From positions 30,623 to 94,622 of the forward strand of contig JAFRRN010000099.1 of the NCBI GenBank assembly GCA_017428055.1: DNA of 64,000 bases, in the 5' to 3' direction. Origin of the DNA: Prevotella sp. Its GTDB lineage: Bacteria; Bacteroidota; Bacteroidia; Bacteroidales; Bacteroidaceae. Shown here one piece after another: positions 28,501 through 37,300 of this stretch; the stretch's first letter is position 1; every line of letters begins with the position of its first letter. The translations under genes were made by a program, and so were the position numbers. The notes below the pieces were generated by a model. The model saw only the letters and a list, made by a program, of their open reading frames with translations. It searched no databases and was not told the DNA's origin.

Positions 28501-29263
28501 TCCAAGGCTTCTTGTCCTGTTGCATGGTATAGTAACGGCCATTGCCGAGGATGACCCCAATGGCATTCTCCTTGCCCAGCATATCCGTCACGTCGAAGGC
28601 ATTATAGAGAACGGTCTTGCGATAGTCTGTCGGGGCGGGTGCCAACACCTGTTCGCCCACACGCTGACCATTGATGAACGCCTCGTACATGCCCAAGCCG
28701 CAGATATACAGGGTGGCTTGCTTCACCTCTTTGTCAAGCCCAAACTCCTTGCGGAGGTAACGGGCGGAGAGGCGGCTGTGCTCTGTCTCCTCGTCCCAAG
28801 GCATCTTGCGGTCCATCCCAATCCAGTTGCCCCGCCAGTCACTTTCCGTCAAGAGACCGACGTTCCATAGGGCGATGTCGCTCCAGTCGCTCTCTCCCTT
28901 GGTGGTATAGACCTTCACGCGCCAATAACATCTCGTATTGCTGCGCAATGCCTTCCCTTGGTAAGGAACCCATTGGGATTGGTCGGTCTCGGCGGTCGTG
29001 TCCCACAGGTCGCCTTCAAGGGCTTGTGCCTTCTCGGGAGATGACGAGACGATGAGGCGGTAGGATGTCTGCATCACATCATTGGCGGTGGATTCGATGC
29101 GCCAACCCAAACGTGGGCTTGGCGTGTCTACACTCATGGGATTGACCAAACGCTCGGTGCGGAGGTCGGTTGCCTTCACTAAAAAAGGGGTTTTCTTCCT
29201 TGCCGCTGTCATCGGGAGCGACAGGAGGCAAAGGAGCATGGCGAATAGTCGTACTTTTACCAT
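25565..29263 (-). CDS. GH78 alpha-L-rhamnosidase fused to sialidase-like beta-propeller
   Basis: A 1232-residue exported protein. Residues 25-880 form a complete GH78 enzyme: N-terminal beta domains (SPRLGWRIES), the (alpha/alpha)6 barrel with the acid in CPQRDERQPWLGD near residue 496, and the base in TTIWELWNGD near 791. Residues about 905-1232 are a second catalytic-type module with three Asp-boxes (SKDGGNTW, SDDMGKTW, SNDNGETW) and the opening FPECHSASILE, typical of BNR/sialidase-superfamily proteins. GH78 removes terminal alpha-L-rhamnose. The sialidase-like part could act on an acidic keto sugar exposed by that step, such as Kdo in rhamnogalacturonan-II; this is inference. It overlaps the upstream GH140 gene by 7 nt and ends 11 nt before the GH2 ATG. 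Confidence 0.9.
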   Translation of the reverse strand: MVKVRLFAMLLCLLSLPMTAARKKTPFLVKATDLRTERLVNPMSVDTPSPRLGWRIESTANDVMQTSYRLIVSSSPEKAQALEGDLWDTTAETDQSQWVPYQGKALRSNTRCYWRVKVYTTKGESDWSDIALWNVGLLTESDWRGNWIGMDRKMPWDEETEHSRLSARYLRKEFGLDKEVKQATLYICGLGMYEAFINGQRVGEQVLAPAPTDYRKTVLYNAFDVTDMLGKENAIGVILGNGRYYTMQQDKKPWKITRFGYPTLRLNLIIQFSDGSRTTIVTDEKWKINPDGAIRSNNEYDGETYDARKAFANWTVVGYDDSPWQNAERTAIPQGVLRGAMTPNMKVLEQLPPKSLTKKGDKLIIDMGQNIAGWLKVRMSALQVGDSVVVRFAERLDSTGNIWVENFRHAQSTDRYYANGQEQNTWWHPTFVYHGFRYAEISGLKNATVEDFLGEVVSDEMTRTGSFSTSDTILNKVYHNALWGVLANYKGMPIDCPQRDERQPWLGDRTRGCYGEAFLFDNNTLYGKWMRDIVEAQREDGCIPDVSPAYWNYYSDNVTWPAALPFSLDMLMRQYGDQAPMRKYYANVKRWMEHLKHQYQKNGLIEKDRYGDWCVPPENEKLIHSEDPARKTDGTLISTAYYYYVCNMMKRFANIQGLTDDANYFEQEATLTKEAFNKQFLTIKRGTSTVPGHLLYPDSTFYGNNTVTANILPYAFGMIDDPYVKEQIEKNIITNIITKNNGTVSCGVIGIGWLMHALTDMGRTDIAWLLATNKKYPSWGYMAEHGATTIWELWNGDTASPKMNSGNHVMLLGDLLSWIYEDIAGINSAKDGFKHILLKPDFSVDEIDDIDASYQSIYGTITSRWKKENGKLLWHVEVPANTTATVCLANNEKKEIGSGEYDFEATLPQRGPQVVVDEFLYKQASFPECHSASILETKKGDLVATYFGGTKERNPDVCIWVSRKPKGKTAWTAPQMAADGVFSPDYREACWNPVIYEMPDGELRIYFKIGVNVAGWKGWMVRSKDGGNTWGKREQLPDTIYGPIKNKPILNNGRLISPTSDERDGWKLYFEYSDDMGKTWKRTAFVEAEQGIKAIQPTIIVLPDGRLEALCRTRSRHIGVTFSNDNGETWSKLQFIETPNNNSGIDAVSLKEGGYALICNDWPIEPDKEKGVRTPLSILKSVDGTNWEHWITLEDSPIHQYSYPSIIQSRDGHIHVVYTWRRQRVKHVELIP

Positions 29264-30681
29264 CTCTCTTCTAATTGGGTTGCTTGCTGATTTAAATATG
29301 TCTTTTGCGCATCGACGGCAATCAACACACGGTCGCTCCTGCGCAGATAGGCACCGTCGAAGGTAAATTCGTGTACCTTGTTGTCGTATTCACCAAGGAA
29401 AGACAATGTTCCATCGATGGGATTCATCAACCAAACATTTTTCTTCTCGCCCGAGATCTTGGTGAAGTCGATTTGCATGGGCTTGCCACTGTAGTTGTAA
29501 ACGAGCATGTAATCGTTGCCACGTGTGGCAATAACACGGTCATAGCGGTCGCCATTCTGCCCAGCGATGATGCTTTGGTCGCCGATCCGTTCCGTGAAGG
29601 GGAAGGCGAGCATGAGCCATTTCAGGTATTTCATCTGTTGGTAGCCTGGGTCTTTCAGTGCATCCCACCAAGCCTTTTCCGCACCAAACGATGCCAAGAC
29701 ACCTGGACGCATGAACTGCATGATGCTGTTATGGCCATACGTATGGCCGAAGCATCCGGCGAAGACGGCCCAATAGGCATAGCGGCGCACGTCATAGTCT
29801 TGCCAGCGCGGGGCAGAGAAGTCGTGCAGCCCTTGCGGAATGTCCTCGTATGAAGGCTCTCCGTCGATGACGGGTCTAATGGGCGACTTCTCGAAACTCA
29901 TGTCTACGTAACGCCAGTTGTCCTCCTCGGTGTTGTCCTTGATGGTATAGTCGCCGTCGCCATTGCGCTGTCCGTAGCGGCGATGCCCGCTTTGGAACAT
30001 GTTGAAGTCCAGCCATTCACGGTCGTTATACCACCATGCGCTCGTCGTGCGGCCCCGTGGGTGGAAGGTCATGATGTGGTTGGGGTCGGCTTTCTTGATG
30101 GCCCGTGCCAACGCATCCCACGAGTCGGTGCCTTTGTCGCCCATGATGTCGCCGCCAATCATCCAGATGATGTTGGGTTTGTCTTTGTATCGCTCACCCA
30201 AGAACTTGCCATAACTGGTGGCTTTCTTCACATCCATCTTGTTGATTTGCGACCCCCAGATGCAGTCCATGGCGATATAGATGCCGTTGGCTGCCGCCAT
30301 ATCGACGATGTAGTCTAAATGGTCCCAGTAGCCATACGTCCCTTGCTTGGTGTACTTGGTGAAGTCGAAGGTCTCATCGTTGGCTGGCTGGCCATAGATG
30401 TTAAAGGTCGGGATGGCATTGAGTACTTGGATTTGCTCCACGTTGTAGCCCTCCTCCCGTTCCTTGTTCAAGTAATATTCCACCTCGTCGCGGTTGAGAC
30501 GCTCGGGAAGGAGCCAAGACGTGTTGCCCAACCAAAAGAAGGGAGTGCCATTTTCATGGATGATGTATCGATGGTTGTCGGAAACCGTGAGTTTCCCATT
30601 GCTCCAAGGCTTATACACTTTGGCTGCTTGGATATGGCCCATGGCAAGAACCATGAGCATTATGAGCCATGTCTTTTTCAT
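29257..30681 (-). CDS. GH140-like apiosidase (DUF4038)
   Basis: A 474-residue exported (beta/alpha)8 enzyme with signal [19 protein letters not shown]. Recognisable DUF4038 features are [19 protein letters not shown], the MIGGDIMGD strand end and [10 protein letters not shown] near residue 275 with the probable nucleophile Glu. The C-terminal beta sandwich has [20 protein letters not shown]140 was founded on the apiosidase that releases apiose from rhamnogalacturonan-II side chains, so the family call strongly suggests the target. It starts within the stop of GH95 (ATGA overlap) and is coupled to it. Confidence 0.88.
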   Translation of the reverse strand: MKKTWLIMLMVLAMGHIQAAKVYKPWSNGKLTVSDNHRYIIHENGTPFFWLGNTSWLLPERLNRDEVEYYLNKEREEGYNVEQIQVLNAIPTFNIYGQPANDETFDFTKYTKQGTYGYWDHLDYIVDMAAANGIYIAMDCIWGSQINKMDVKKATSYGKFLGERYKDKPNIIWMIGGDIMGDKGTDSWDALARAIKKADPNHIMTFHPRGRTTSAWWYNDREWLDFNMFQSGHRRYGQRNGDGDYTIKDNTEEDNWRYVDMSFEKSPIRPVIDGEPSYEDIPQGLHDFSAPRWQDYDVRRYAYWAVFAGCFGHTYGHNSIMQFMRPGVLASFGAEKAWWDALKDPGYQQMKYLKWLMLAFPFTERIGDQSIIAGQNGDRYDRVIATRGNDYMLVYNYSGKPMQIDFTKISGEKKNVWLMNPIDGTLSFLGEYDNKVHEFTFDGAYLRRSDRVLIAVDAQKTYLNQQATQLEERW

Positions 30682-33074
30682 TTTGCCTGTATGGTGATGA
30701 GTTGTCCTTTCTTCGTCTTGATGTCATAGAGATAATACCCTTTGTCTTGGGATGCCTTCATGCCTCTTCCCTTCAGTGCCACGGCAGAGCGGATGCGCAA
30801 CAAACCGCCGTTCTCGGAGAGGATGGTTGCATTCTTCAACTGTCCTTTCTCCCAAGTCATACTGACCTCAAAGCCGCCACGGGCTTTCAATCCCTTCACG
30901 CTCCCATCTTGCCAAGCGTCGGGCAGGGCGGGCAGTAGGTGGACGGCTCCATCGTGGCTTTGTAGCAACATCTCGGCAATGCCTGCCGCACAACCGAAGT
31001 TCCCGTCAATCTGGAAGGGTGGGTGGGCATCAAAAAGGTTGGGGTAGGTGCCGCCCATCCTCATCCCTGCACGTACCAGGGTGAGTTGGTCGTTGATGAG
31101 TTTCAGGGCATGGTTGCCGTCGAGAAGCCGTGCCCACAGGCATACTTTCCATCCCATGCTCCATCCTGTTGACGGGTCGCCGCGATGGATGAGCGATGTC
31201 TTTGCCGCCTCGGCAAGCTCTGGGGTGGAGAGAGGGGATATTAGGTTGCTTGGATAGAGGGCATAGAGATGTGACACATGGCGGTGGCGGTCATCGGGAT
31301 TGTCCCAGTCGTCGAGCCATTCCTGCAACTGTCCCCATCTCCCTATTTGGAATGGTGGCAGTCCATTGAGCTTTTCCTTGAGGCTGTCACCGATGGTAGA
31401 TGGCGTTTTTAGGATATCTGCCGCCTCGAGGACATGCGTGAAGAGGTCGCGAACCAACTCATTGTCCATCGACACGCCCGCCGCCGTTGTCGCCTTATAG
31501 GGGTGTCCGTTCTCGGGCGAGAGGCTTGGGCATACCACCCAATATCCTTTTTGTGGGTGTTTCACCATTGTTTGGTTGAGGAAACGTGCTGCCCCCTCCA
31601 TGATGGGATATGCTTCTTTCAGGAACGACATGTCCTTCGTGTAAAGCCAATGTTCCCACAAGTGTTGGCACATCCATGCCGCGCCAGTAGGCCACAGCCC
31701 CGATGCCGCGCCGTCGATAGCTCCTGTGACGCGCCAGATGTCGGTGTTGTGGTGCAGCACCCATCCGTCTGCGCCGTACATGACTCGTGCCGTCTCGTGT
31801 CCGGTCTCGCTGATGTCCTTGATGAGGGATATGAGCGGTTCCGTCAAGTCGGACAGGTTGGCAACCTCTGCGGGCCAGTAGTTCATCTCCAAATTGATGT
31901 TCGTGGTATATTTGGAGTCCCAACTGGGGAACATCCTGTCATTCCAGATGCCTTGCAGGGTAGGGGGCTGGTTGCCCTTTTGTGATGAACAGATCAACAG
32001 GTATCGCCCAAATTGGAAGTAGGTCTCCACAAAATGGGGGTCTTGGTGTTCCTTGAACAGGTCTATCCGTTTGTCTGTCGTCAGGTTGGCATAGTTGTCC
32101 GGGCCTAAGTCCAATGTTGCCCTGTCGAAGAACTGGCGGTAATAGGCGATATGTTCACGTTTCATCGTGGCATAGTCTTTTGCCAAAGCCTCGCGTAATA
32201 TGTTCTCAGACTTCACGGTATCGTTGCCGCTAATGTCGTTATAGTGCTTGAAATTGGTGGCGATGGATATATAGAAAGTCGCCTCGTCGGCATTCGCGAT
32301 GGAGATAACCCCATCTTTGGACGTGGCTGTTCCTCCCTCTGTCCGTGCTGCGACACGTCCTGTGAATCTCACTTTTCCCTTCAATCCCTCATGGTTGGAT
32401 GTAATGCCACTGAGTGTAATCTCGTCTCCATTGCTGGCAATGGTCACATCGGGGTGTGGTGAAAGGAGCATGGCGTTACAAGAAATCGCTCCCTTGCGGC
32501 TTGCCGTGAGATGGATGGTCACCACGTTGTCGGTAAAGGAGGAGATGTATTCACGTTGGTAGGTGATGCCGTTGGCGGTATAGCGGACGATGGCGCGGGC
32601 GGAGTCGAGCGACAATTCACGGTAATAGTTGGTGTAGTCGCCCTCGCCGGCGAAGTTAAGATATAGGTCGCCGAAAGGCTGGAAGGGCATTCCGTGGTTG
32701 GTTCGGCTCTGTATATGTGCCGAAGCCATGTCTTGGGCTTCCTTGTATTTACCCTCCCAAACCAGTTGCCTTACCTTGGGAAGGTATTCCAAGGCATCTG
32801 GGTTGGCGTTGTTGTTGGGCTGTCCAGCCCAAATAGTCTCCTCATTCAATTGTATTCGGTCGCTGAAGACCGTGCCGAAGACCATTGCGCCGAGGCGGCC
32901 ATTGCCGATGGGCAGTGCCTCATTCCAGTTATGGGCTGGCTGGTCGTACCAAAGGATATGACTCTTACCCACGTTAATGGTGGTGGCATCCGTATTTTTA
33001 GCGGAAGCCACTACGCTTGCTGTTAGGATGAATGATAATGATACAATCAATCGTACATGCTGATTCTTATTCAT
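30678..33074 (-). CDS. GH95 alpha-L-fucosidase/galactosidase
   Basis: A 798-residue exported enzyme. The N-terminal beta domain has [16 protein letters not shown], then [11 protein letters not shown]. The (alpha/alpha)6 barrel has [44 protein letters not shown] and [14 protein letters not shown], all standard GH95 marks. GH95 includes alpha-1,2-L-fucosidases and alpha-L-galactosidases; the latter activity is the one used in rhamnogalacturonan-II side chain A. Substrate cannot be decided from sequence alone. It starts 2 nt after the stop of the esterase gene. Confidence 0.92.
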   Translation of the reverse strand: MNKNQHVRLIVSLSFILTASVVASAKNTDATTINVGKSHILWYDQPAHNWNEALPIGNGRLGAMVFGTVFSDRIQLNEETIWAGQPNNNANPDALEYLPKVRQLVWEGKYKEAQDMASAHIQSRTNHGMPFQPFGDLYLNFAGEGDYTNYYRELSLDSARAIVRYTANGITYQREYISSFTDNVVTIHLTASRKGAISCNAMLLSPHPDVTIASNGDEITLSGITSNHEGLKGKVRFTGRVAARTEGGTATSKDGVISIANADEATFYISIATNFKHYNDISGNDTVKSENILREALAKDYATMKREHIAYYRQFFDRATLDLGPDNYANLTTDKRIDLFKEHQDPHFVETYFQFGRYLLICSSQKGNQPPTLQGIWNDRMFPSWDSKYTTNINLEMNYWPAEVANLSDLTEPLISLIKDISETGHETARVMYGADGWVLHHNTDIWRVTGAIDGAASGLWPTGAAWMCQHLWEHWLYTKDMSFLKEAYPIMEGAARFLNQTMVKHPQKGYWVVCPSLSPENGHPYKATTAAGVSMDNELVRDLFTHVLEAADILKTPSTIGDSLKEKLNGLPPFQIGRWGQLQEWLDDWDNPDDRHRHVSHLYALYPSNLISPLSTPELAEAAKTSLIHRGDPSTGWSMGWKVCLWARLLDGNHALKLINDQLTLVRAGMRMGGTYPNLFDAHPPFQIDGNFGCAAGIAEMLLQSHDGAVHLLPALPDAWQDGSVKGLKARGGFEVSMTWEKGQLKNATILSENGGLLRIRSAVALKGRGMKASQDKGYYLYDIKTKKGQLITIQAK

Positions 33075-33076
33075 GG

Positions 33077-34387
33077 TTATTTGGGATTAAATCGTAAAGT
33101 GTTCTCTTCTTCAATGGTCACCTTGTCCTCGTCGAGCATCGAGGCATCCAAACCGAAGGTCTCGATGAAGAACTTGTATACGGCATTGCGCTTATTGGGA
33201 CCGAAGTCATGCCGCTCATCGGGCAGGTGGATGTTGGAAACATTCTCCTTCGCACCATAAAAGCCATAGATGCGTTGCAAGAATGGAAACTCTAATTCGG
33301 GCGTTGTCGATGTCCAGTCGCCCCCGTCGCTGACCACCATCATCGGCTTCGGCGCGAAGGTGGCGGCGAGCTCGGGATTGCAGGTGCCGCCCCCCGCCAG
33401 TTGGATGGGCTTGCCGCTCTCGCAGGGACAGCCACCGTCAAACCACGATGACATGCTCACCACGGGGTTGGCGGCGGTGTAACGGTCATCGAGGACGGTA
33501 AGCAGCACCACTTGCGACCCGCCTCCCGACCCGCCATTGGCGGCGATGCGGCTCTTGTCGATGTCCTTGCGCTCAATCATCCAGTCGAGTATGCGAATGC
33601 CATTGACGGCTTGCATCACATGGGCTTCGCTGGTTTGGTGGGCTTCCAACCCAACTTCGTCCTCCGACTCGCCCCATCCCCAAAGGTCATAGCTCACGCA
33701 GATGGCTCCCATACGTGCCAATGTGGCATAGCGGAGTTGCAACACGTCACCATAACGTCCATCTTTAAAATGACCGTTGGGGCAGATGATCAATGGGTAT
33801 TTCCCCTTAAATGCCTTCTTTGCCTTGGCATTGCTGGGTGCATAGATGCTCCCTTTCACGGTGTGGCCGTTGACCGTCTTCATGCAGAAGTTCTGTACGG
33901 TGTAACCATCATGCTTGCGGATTTTTCCCACCATAGGCTTCTCCTGCGAGCATTGCGCCAACAAGGGGTCGATGCCGAGCCGCTCCCTTACCTCCTTTTT
34001 AAGGATGGTGCGCCGCGCTTCCCATTCCACCTTATTATTATATAATGAGGAGAGGTAGGGGATGAGTTTCTTCCCATCCTCGGGTTGCCGTCGTGGGTAT
34101 TCGTAGGGTTTGACTTTCCAGATGTTTTTGTTCTGGTAAACGGCAACGAAGTCGAATGGCGAGAGGACATTTCTCATCGTCTCCTCGATGGAGTAGGGAC
34201 GGATGCGGAAGTCGGCGTATGTCAGTTTCAGCCCCGCGGTGTCAACATTGTATTTCAGCCGGATGTTGAAACGTTTCTCGATGTCTCCCAATACGTCGCT
34301 TAAAGGACGTACGTACTTTGTCTCGAAAGATTGGGCGGATGCTCCCAGGGTAATGGAAAACAAGATGAAAAGGATAGGTTTTCTCAT
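33077..34387 (-). CDS. Secreted alpha/beta-hydrolase esterase with N-terminal STN-like domain
   Basis: A 436-residue exported protein. After the signal peptide ([18 protein letters not shown]), residues 25-95 resemble the STN fold ([15 protein letters not shown], then [14 protein letters not shown], ending NIWKVK) normally found at the start of TonB receptors and secretins. Residues 130-436 are an alpha/beta hydrolase: [10 protein letters not shown], then [10 protein letters not shown] near residue 287 with the presumed nucleophile Ser, and ERHDFG near 392 with the presumed His. It resembles the acetylxylan-esterase/pectin-methylesterase group that includes the CE19 enzyme of the Bacteroides thetaiotaomicron rhamnogalacturonan-II locus. 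The ester removed (methyl or acetyl) is not certain. It is 12 nt downstream of the first gene of the operon. Confidence 0.82.
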   Translation of the reverse strand: MRKPILFILFSITLGASAQSFETKYVRPLSDVLGDIEKRFNIRLKYNVDTAGLKLTYADFRIRPYSIEETMRNVLSPFDFVAVYQNKNIWKVKPYEYPRRQPEDGKKLIPYLSSLYNNKVEWEARRTILKKEVRERLGIDPLLAQCSQEKPMVGKIRKHDGYTVQNFCMKTVNGHTVKGSIYAPSNAKAKKAFKGKYPLIICPNGHFKDGRYGDVLQLRYATLARMGAICVSYDLWGWGESEDEVGLEAHQTSEAHVMQAVNGIRILDWMIERKDIDKSRIAANGGSGGGSQVVLLTVLDDRYTAANPVVSMSSWFDGGCPCESGKPIQLAGGGTCNPELAATFAPKPMMVVSDGGDWTSTTPELEFPFLQRIYGFYGAKENVSNIHLPDERHDFGPNKRNAVYKFFIETFGLDASMLDEDKVTIEEENTLRFNPK

Positions 34388-34399
34388 GAAAAATGATAG

Positions 34400-37300
34400 T
34401 TATGGAATAGGTAAATGATATGTTAATAATCCCAAGTCCTCGCGGTGGGCGACAGGTACGCCGTTAACCAACAAAGAGAGACCGCTGCCTTGGTGGTACC
34501 GCTGCCCGTCCTTGTCCCACAGGATGGTTAGGACTTGTCCATGGTAATTCACGCCATCGAGGCAGAAATAATCCCATTTGCCTTGTGGCAATAAGGGGTT
34601 GACTACCACCCGGTTGTCGGCTTGCGGACGAAGTCCCACGATGCCCGTGATAATCAAGTCGTTAAACGTGCTATGGTTGTAATAGCGGCTCCGCTCGCGG
34701 TCGCCCATGAGCCATGCGCCATTGGTCTCGTCCAAATACTCCCCGATGTAGGGTCTACCGCGATGGTGTTGTGATTCAACGTACAGTTCCATCTGTTTAA
34801 AGAATGAAGAATGAAGGATGAAGAATGAAGAATCAGATGGGGAAATATCTCCCTGAGACTCTTTGATGTCAAAAGATTTTTCATTCTTCATTCTACATTC
34901 TTCATTTAAATGATTGGCCAATGCCGTCAGCGTCTGAGACGTAGCGAAAGGCCATACGGCACCATCCCATTCGCAAGTTCCCACGCCGTGTGAACGGAAC
35001 TCGGGGTGTCGCCGCTCTGCCGTGGTCAGACCGTATGGTGCAGAGAAGCCCTGGGTATCATTTATCTGCTCCCAAGCCTTGTCAAACTTCGCGTTTTGCG
35101 GCATGTTGAAGTACCAAGGCAGGAAACCTATCGCCTCCCTTACCGCCGCCAACGTGTCTCCACGGAGCGTCTCGAAGAACTGGTGCTCCTCGTTCCATAG
35201 CTTTTGCTCAATCAGTTGACGGAGCGTATCAGCCTTTTGCTGGAAAGAAGTAGCCTTGTCTCTATCGCCCGTTAGGTCGTTCAAGAAAGCCAGGGCGGTG
35301 GCATTGCCGAACATATAACTATTGATGGTGGGGCGGGCATACTGCTTTTTCCGTCCGCCACTGATGCTCTCTTCCATGCCGTCGCGCACGTCGGCTTGCC
35401 AGTAGAGGCCATTCGATAGTCGGTTGGTGCTTTCCCAACGGGCATATTCCTCTTCCAATCGAGGCTTGAGACCCATCAGGAAATGGGTGTCTCCCGATAC
35501 CTTCCAAGCCTCCAAGACGGCGTATGGGTTCCACGAGCTAAACTTATTCATCTTCTCCATCGCCTTTCCGTCGTTCCCAAAATACCATGTGCGGAGGATT
35601 TGGTGCAAGTAGGTGGTGTCTCTCAACCATCTCGATTCCATGACATGATGGCCGATGGCACAGGCGATGAGGTTGTATTTGTCGGCATACGACCGTGGCA
35701 CGAGAAACTCTGTCATGCCATACCCCACGGGCGTGCGCTTGATGTGTTTGCGCAGCGTCCACCATCGATAGTAATACATCTCCTCGAAGTTTTTTTGCGG
35801 ACAGTCGAAGAGCGGGATGTTCGCCCGCATCCATTCCGACGATTGGGCATTGGGAATGGTCGTCACGATATTCTCGTCCTCCATCGTGTTGAATGTCTCC
35901 GCATAATGGGCATAGTCGTCGTAACGCAAGATGGCGGCGGTGCTGTCGCCGTCTATCGACCGTGAGGTGACATTGGCGATGTAGAACGAGGCTCTCTTGT
36001 CACGCTCGTCGGCACGTGGCATGTCAAAGTCTTGGTCGGCAGGGGTGTTGATGTCGGGCTTGTCGAATAAAGCCCCCGTGCGGAACACGATGCGTGAGAT
36101 GCTCTCCACGGGTGTGTCAAACTGCCGTTCACAGGCTTTCTTGCCATTGAGGAAATACGTGGCACGGTGCAAACCCACGGATAACTTTGCCGTAATGTGG
36201 TAGTCCGTTTCCTTCTCATAGCGTTTAAGCAGCGTGCCATACCGTGCGCCGCCCTTTACCTTGATGCTCTTGGTGGAGTCTACCACGATGCGGGAGCATA
36301 CCGTACCATGGTCATCGACAAACTCGATGTCGAGTTCCCCACAGTCTTCTTGCCCGATATTGAGGTCAAAATCCACTTGCAACTCCTTGGTGTTGGGGAC
36401 AACCCGCTCTACCTTGGCATAGTCATACGGGTCGCTGTCCGTAAGGCAAAGCCTGTTGCCATCCAAGGAGACAGGTGCCCAGAGGGGTGAATAGATGTTC
36501 CAGTCGGTCATCTCTGCCAACGAATGGTATTCGCTGAAGGGCTTGGAGGCATGGGTCGTGGCATTCAACCGGACGGGTACGGGAACGCGAGACACCCACA
36601 TGTCCTCCTTGTTGTTGGAATATGTTACCCACAAGTCGTCATCTGCATCCTGTTTGCCTTCGCTCTGCCCCAATATGTTTGCCCGCTGGCCATTCTCCGT
36701 GATGCCCCGTGTATATTGCGGACCATAGTTCTTGTAGTTGCCACCATGCCGCAAGGGCGTTACTTCTCCGTTGACCAATGACAAGGTGGTGTATTCCAAT
36801 CCGTCCTGGCTCAATGAGATAGCGAGAGGCCAACGGTATTCGGCGGGGTTGTAGACGGTGGCATACGTGCCATCGGACAGTCGCTGCCCCCAAATCTTCG
36901 CGTTGGAATTGACGAAGCCGGGCGCACGGTCGCACGGCTCGCGCCATGTGTTGCCGCCGTCGATGGATATGCTTGTCACGGCATGTTTCCATAATCCCAC
37001 CTTCCGACCGTCGGGAAGCGTGTAACCACTGAATGCCTTATAGGGGCGGGTCAAGGGGATAAGAGGGTCGTTGCGGTCTGCCTCCTCCACCCATTGCATC
37101 CTTTGCATGGGGTCGGCGATGAGTGCGTCCACTGCTTTGACGAAAGCCTTGTCCCTGCTTTTCTTATAAAAAGGGAACAAAGTGTTCTTCTCGTTGAAGT
37201 CGTGGTTGTAATAGATGAAATAGATCGGGCCAAACGTGCCGTCTTTCTTGATTTCCCTTACCACGCGACCGATGCCATTGCCGTCGTTGGGGTCGTCTTT

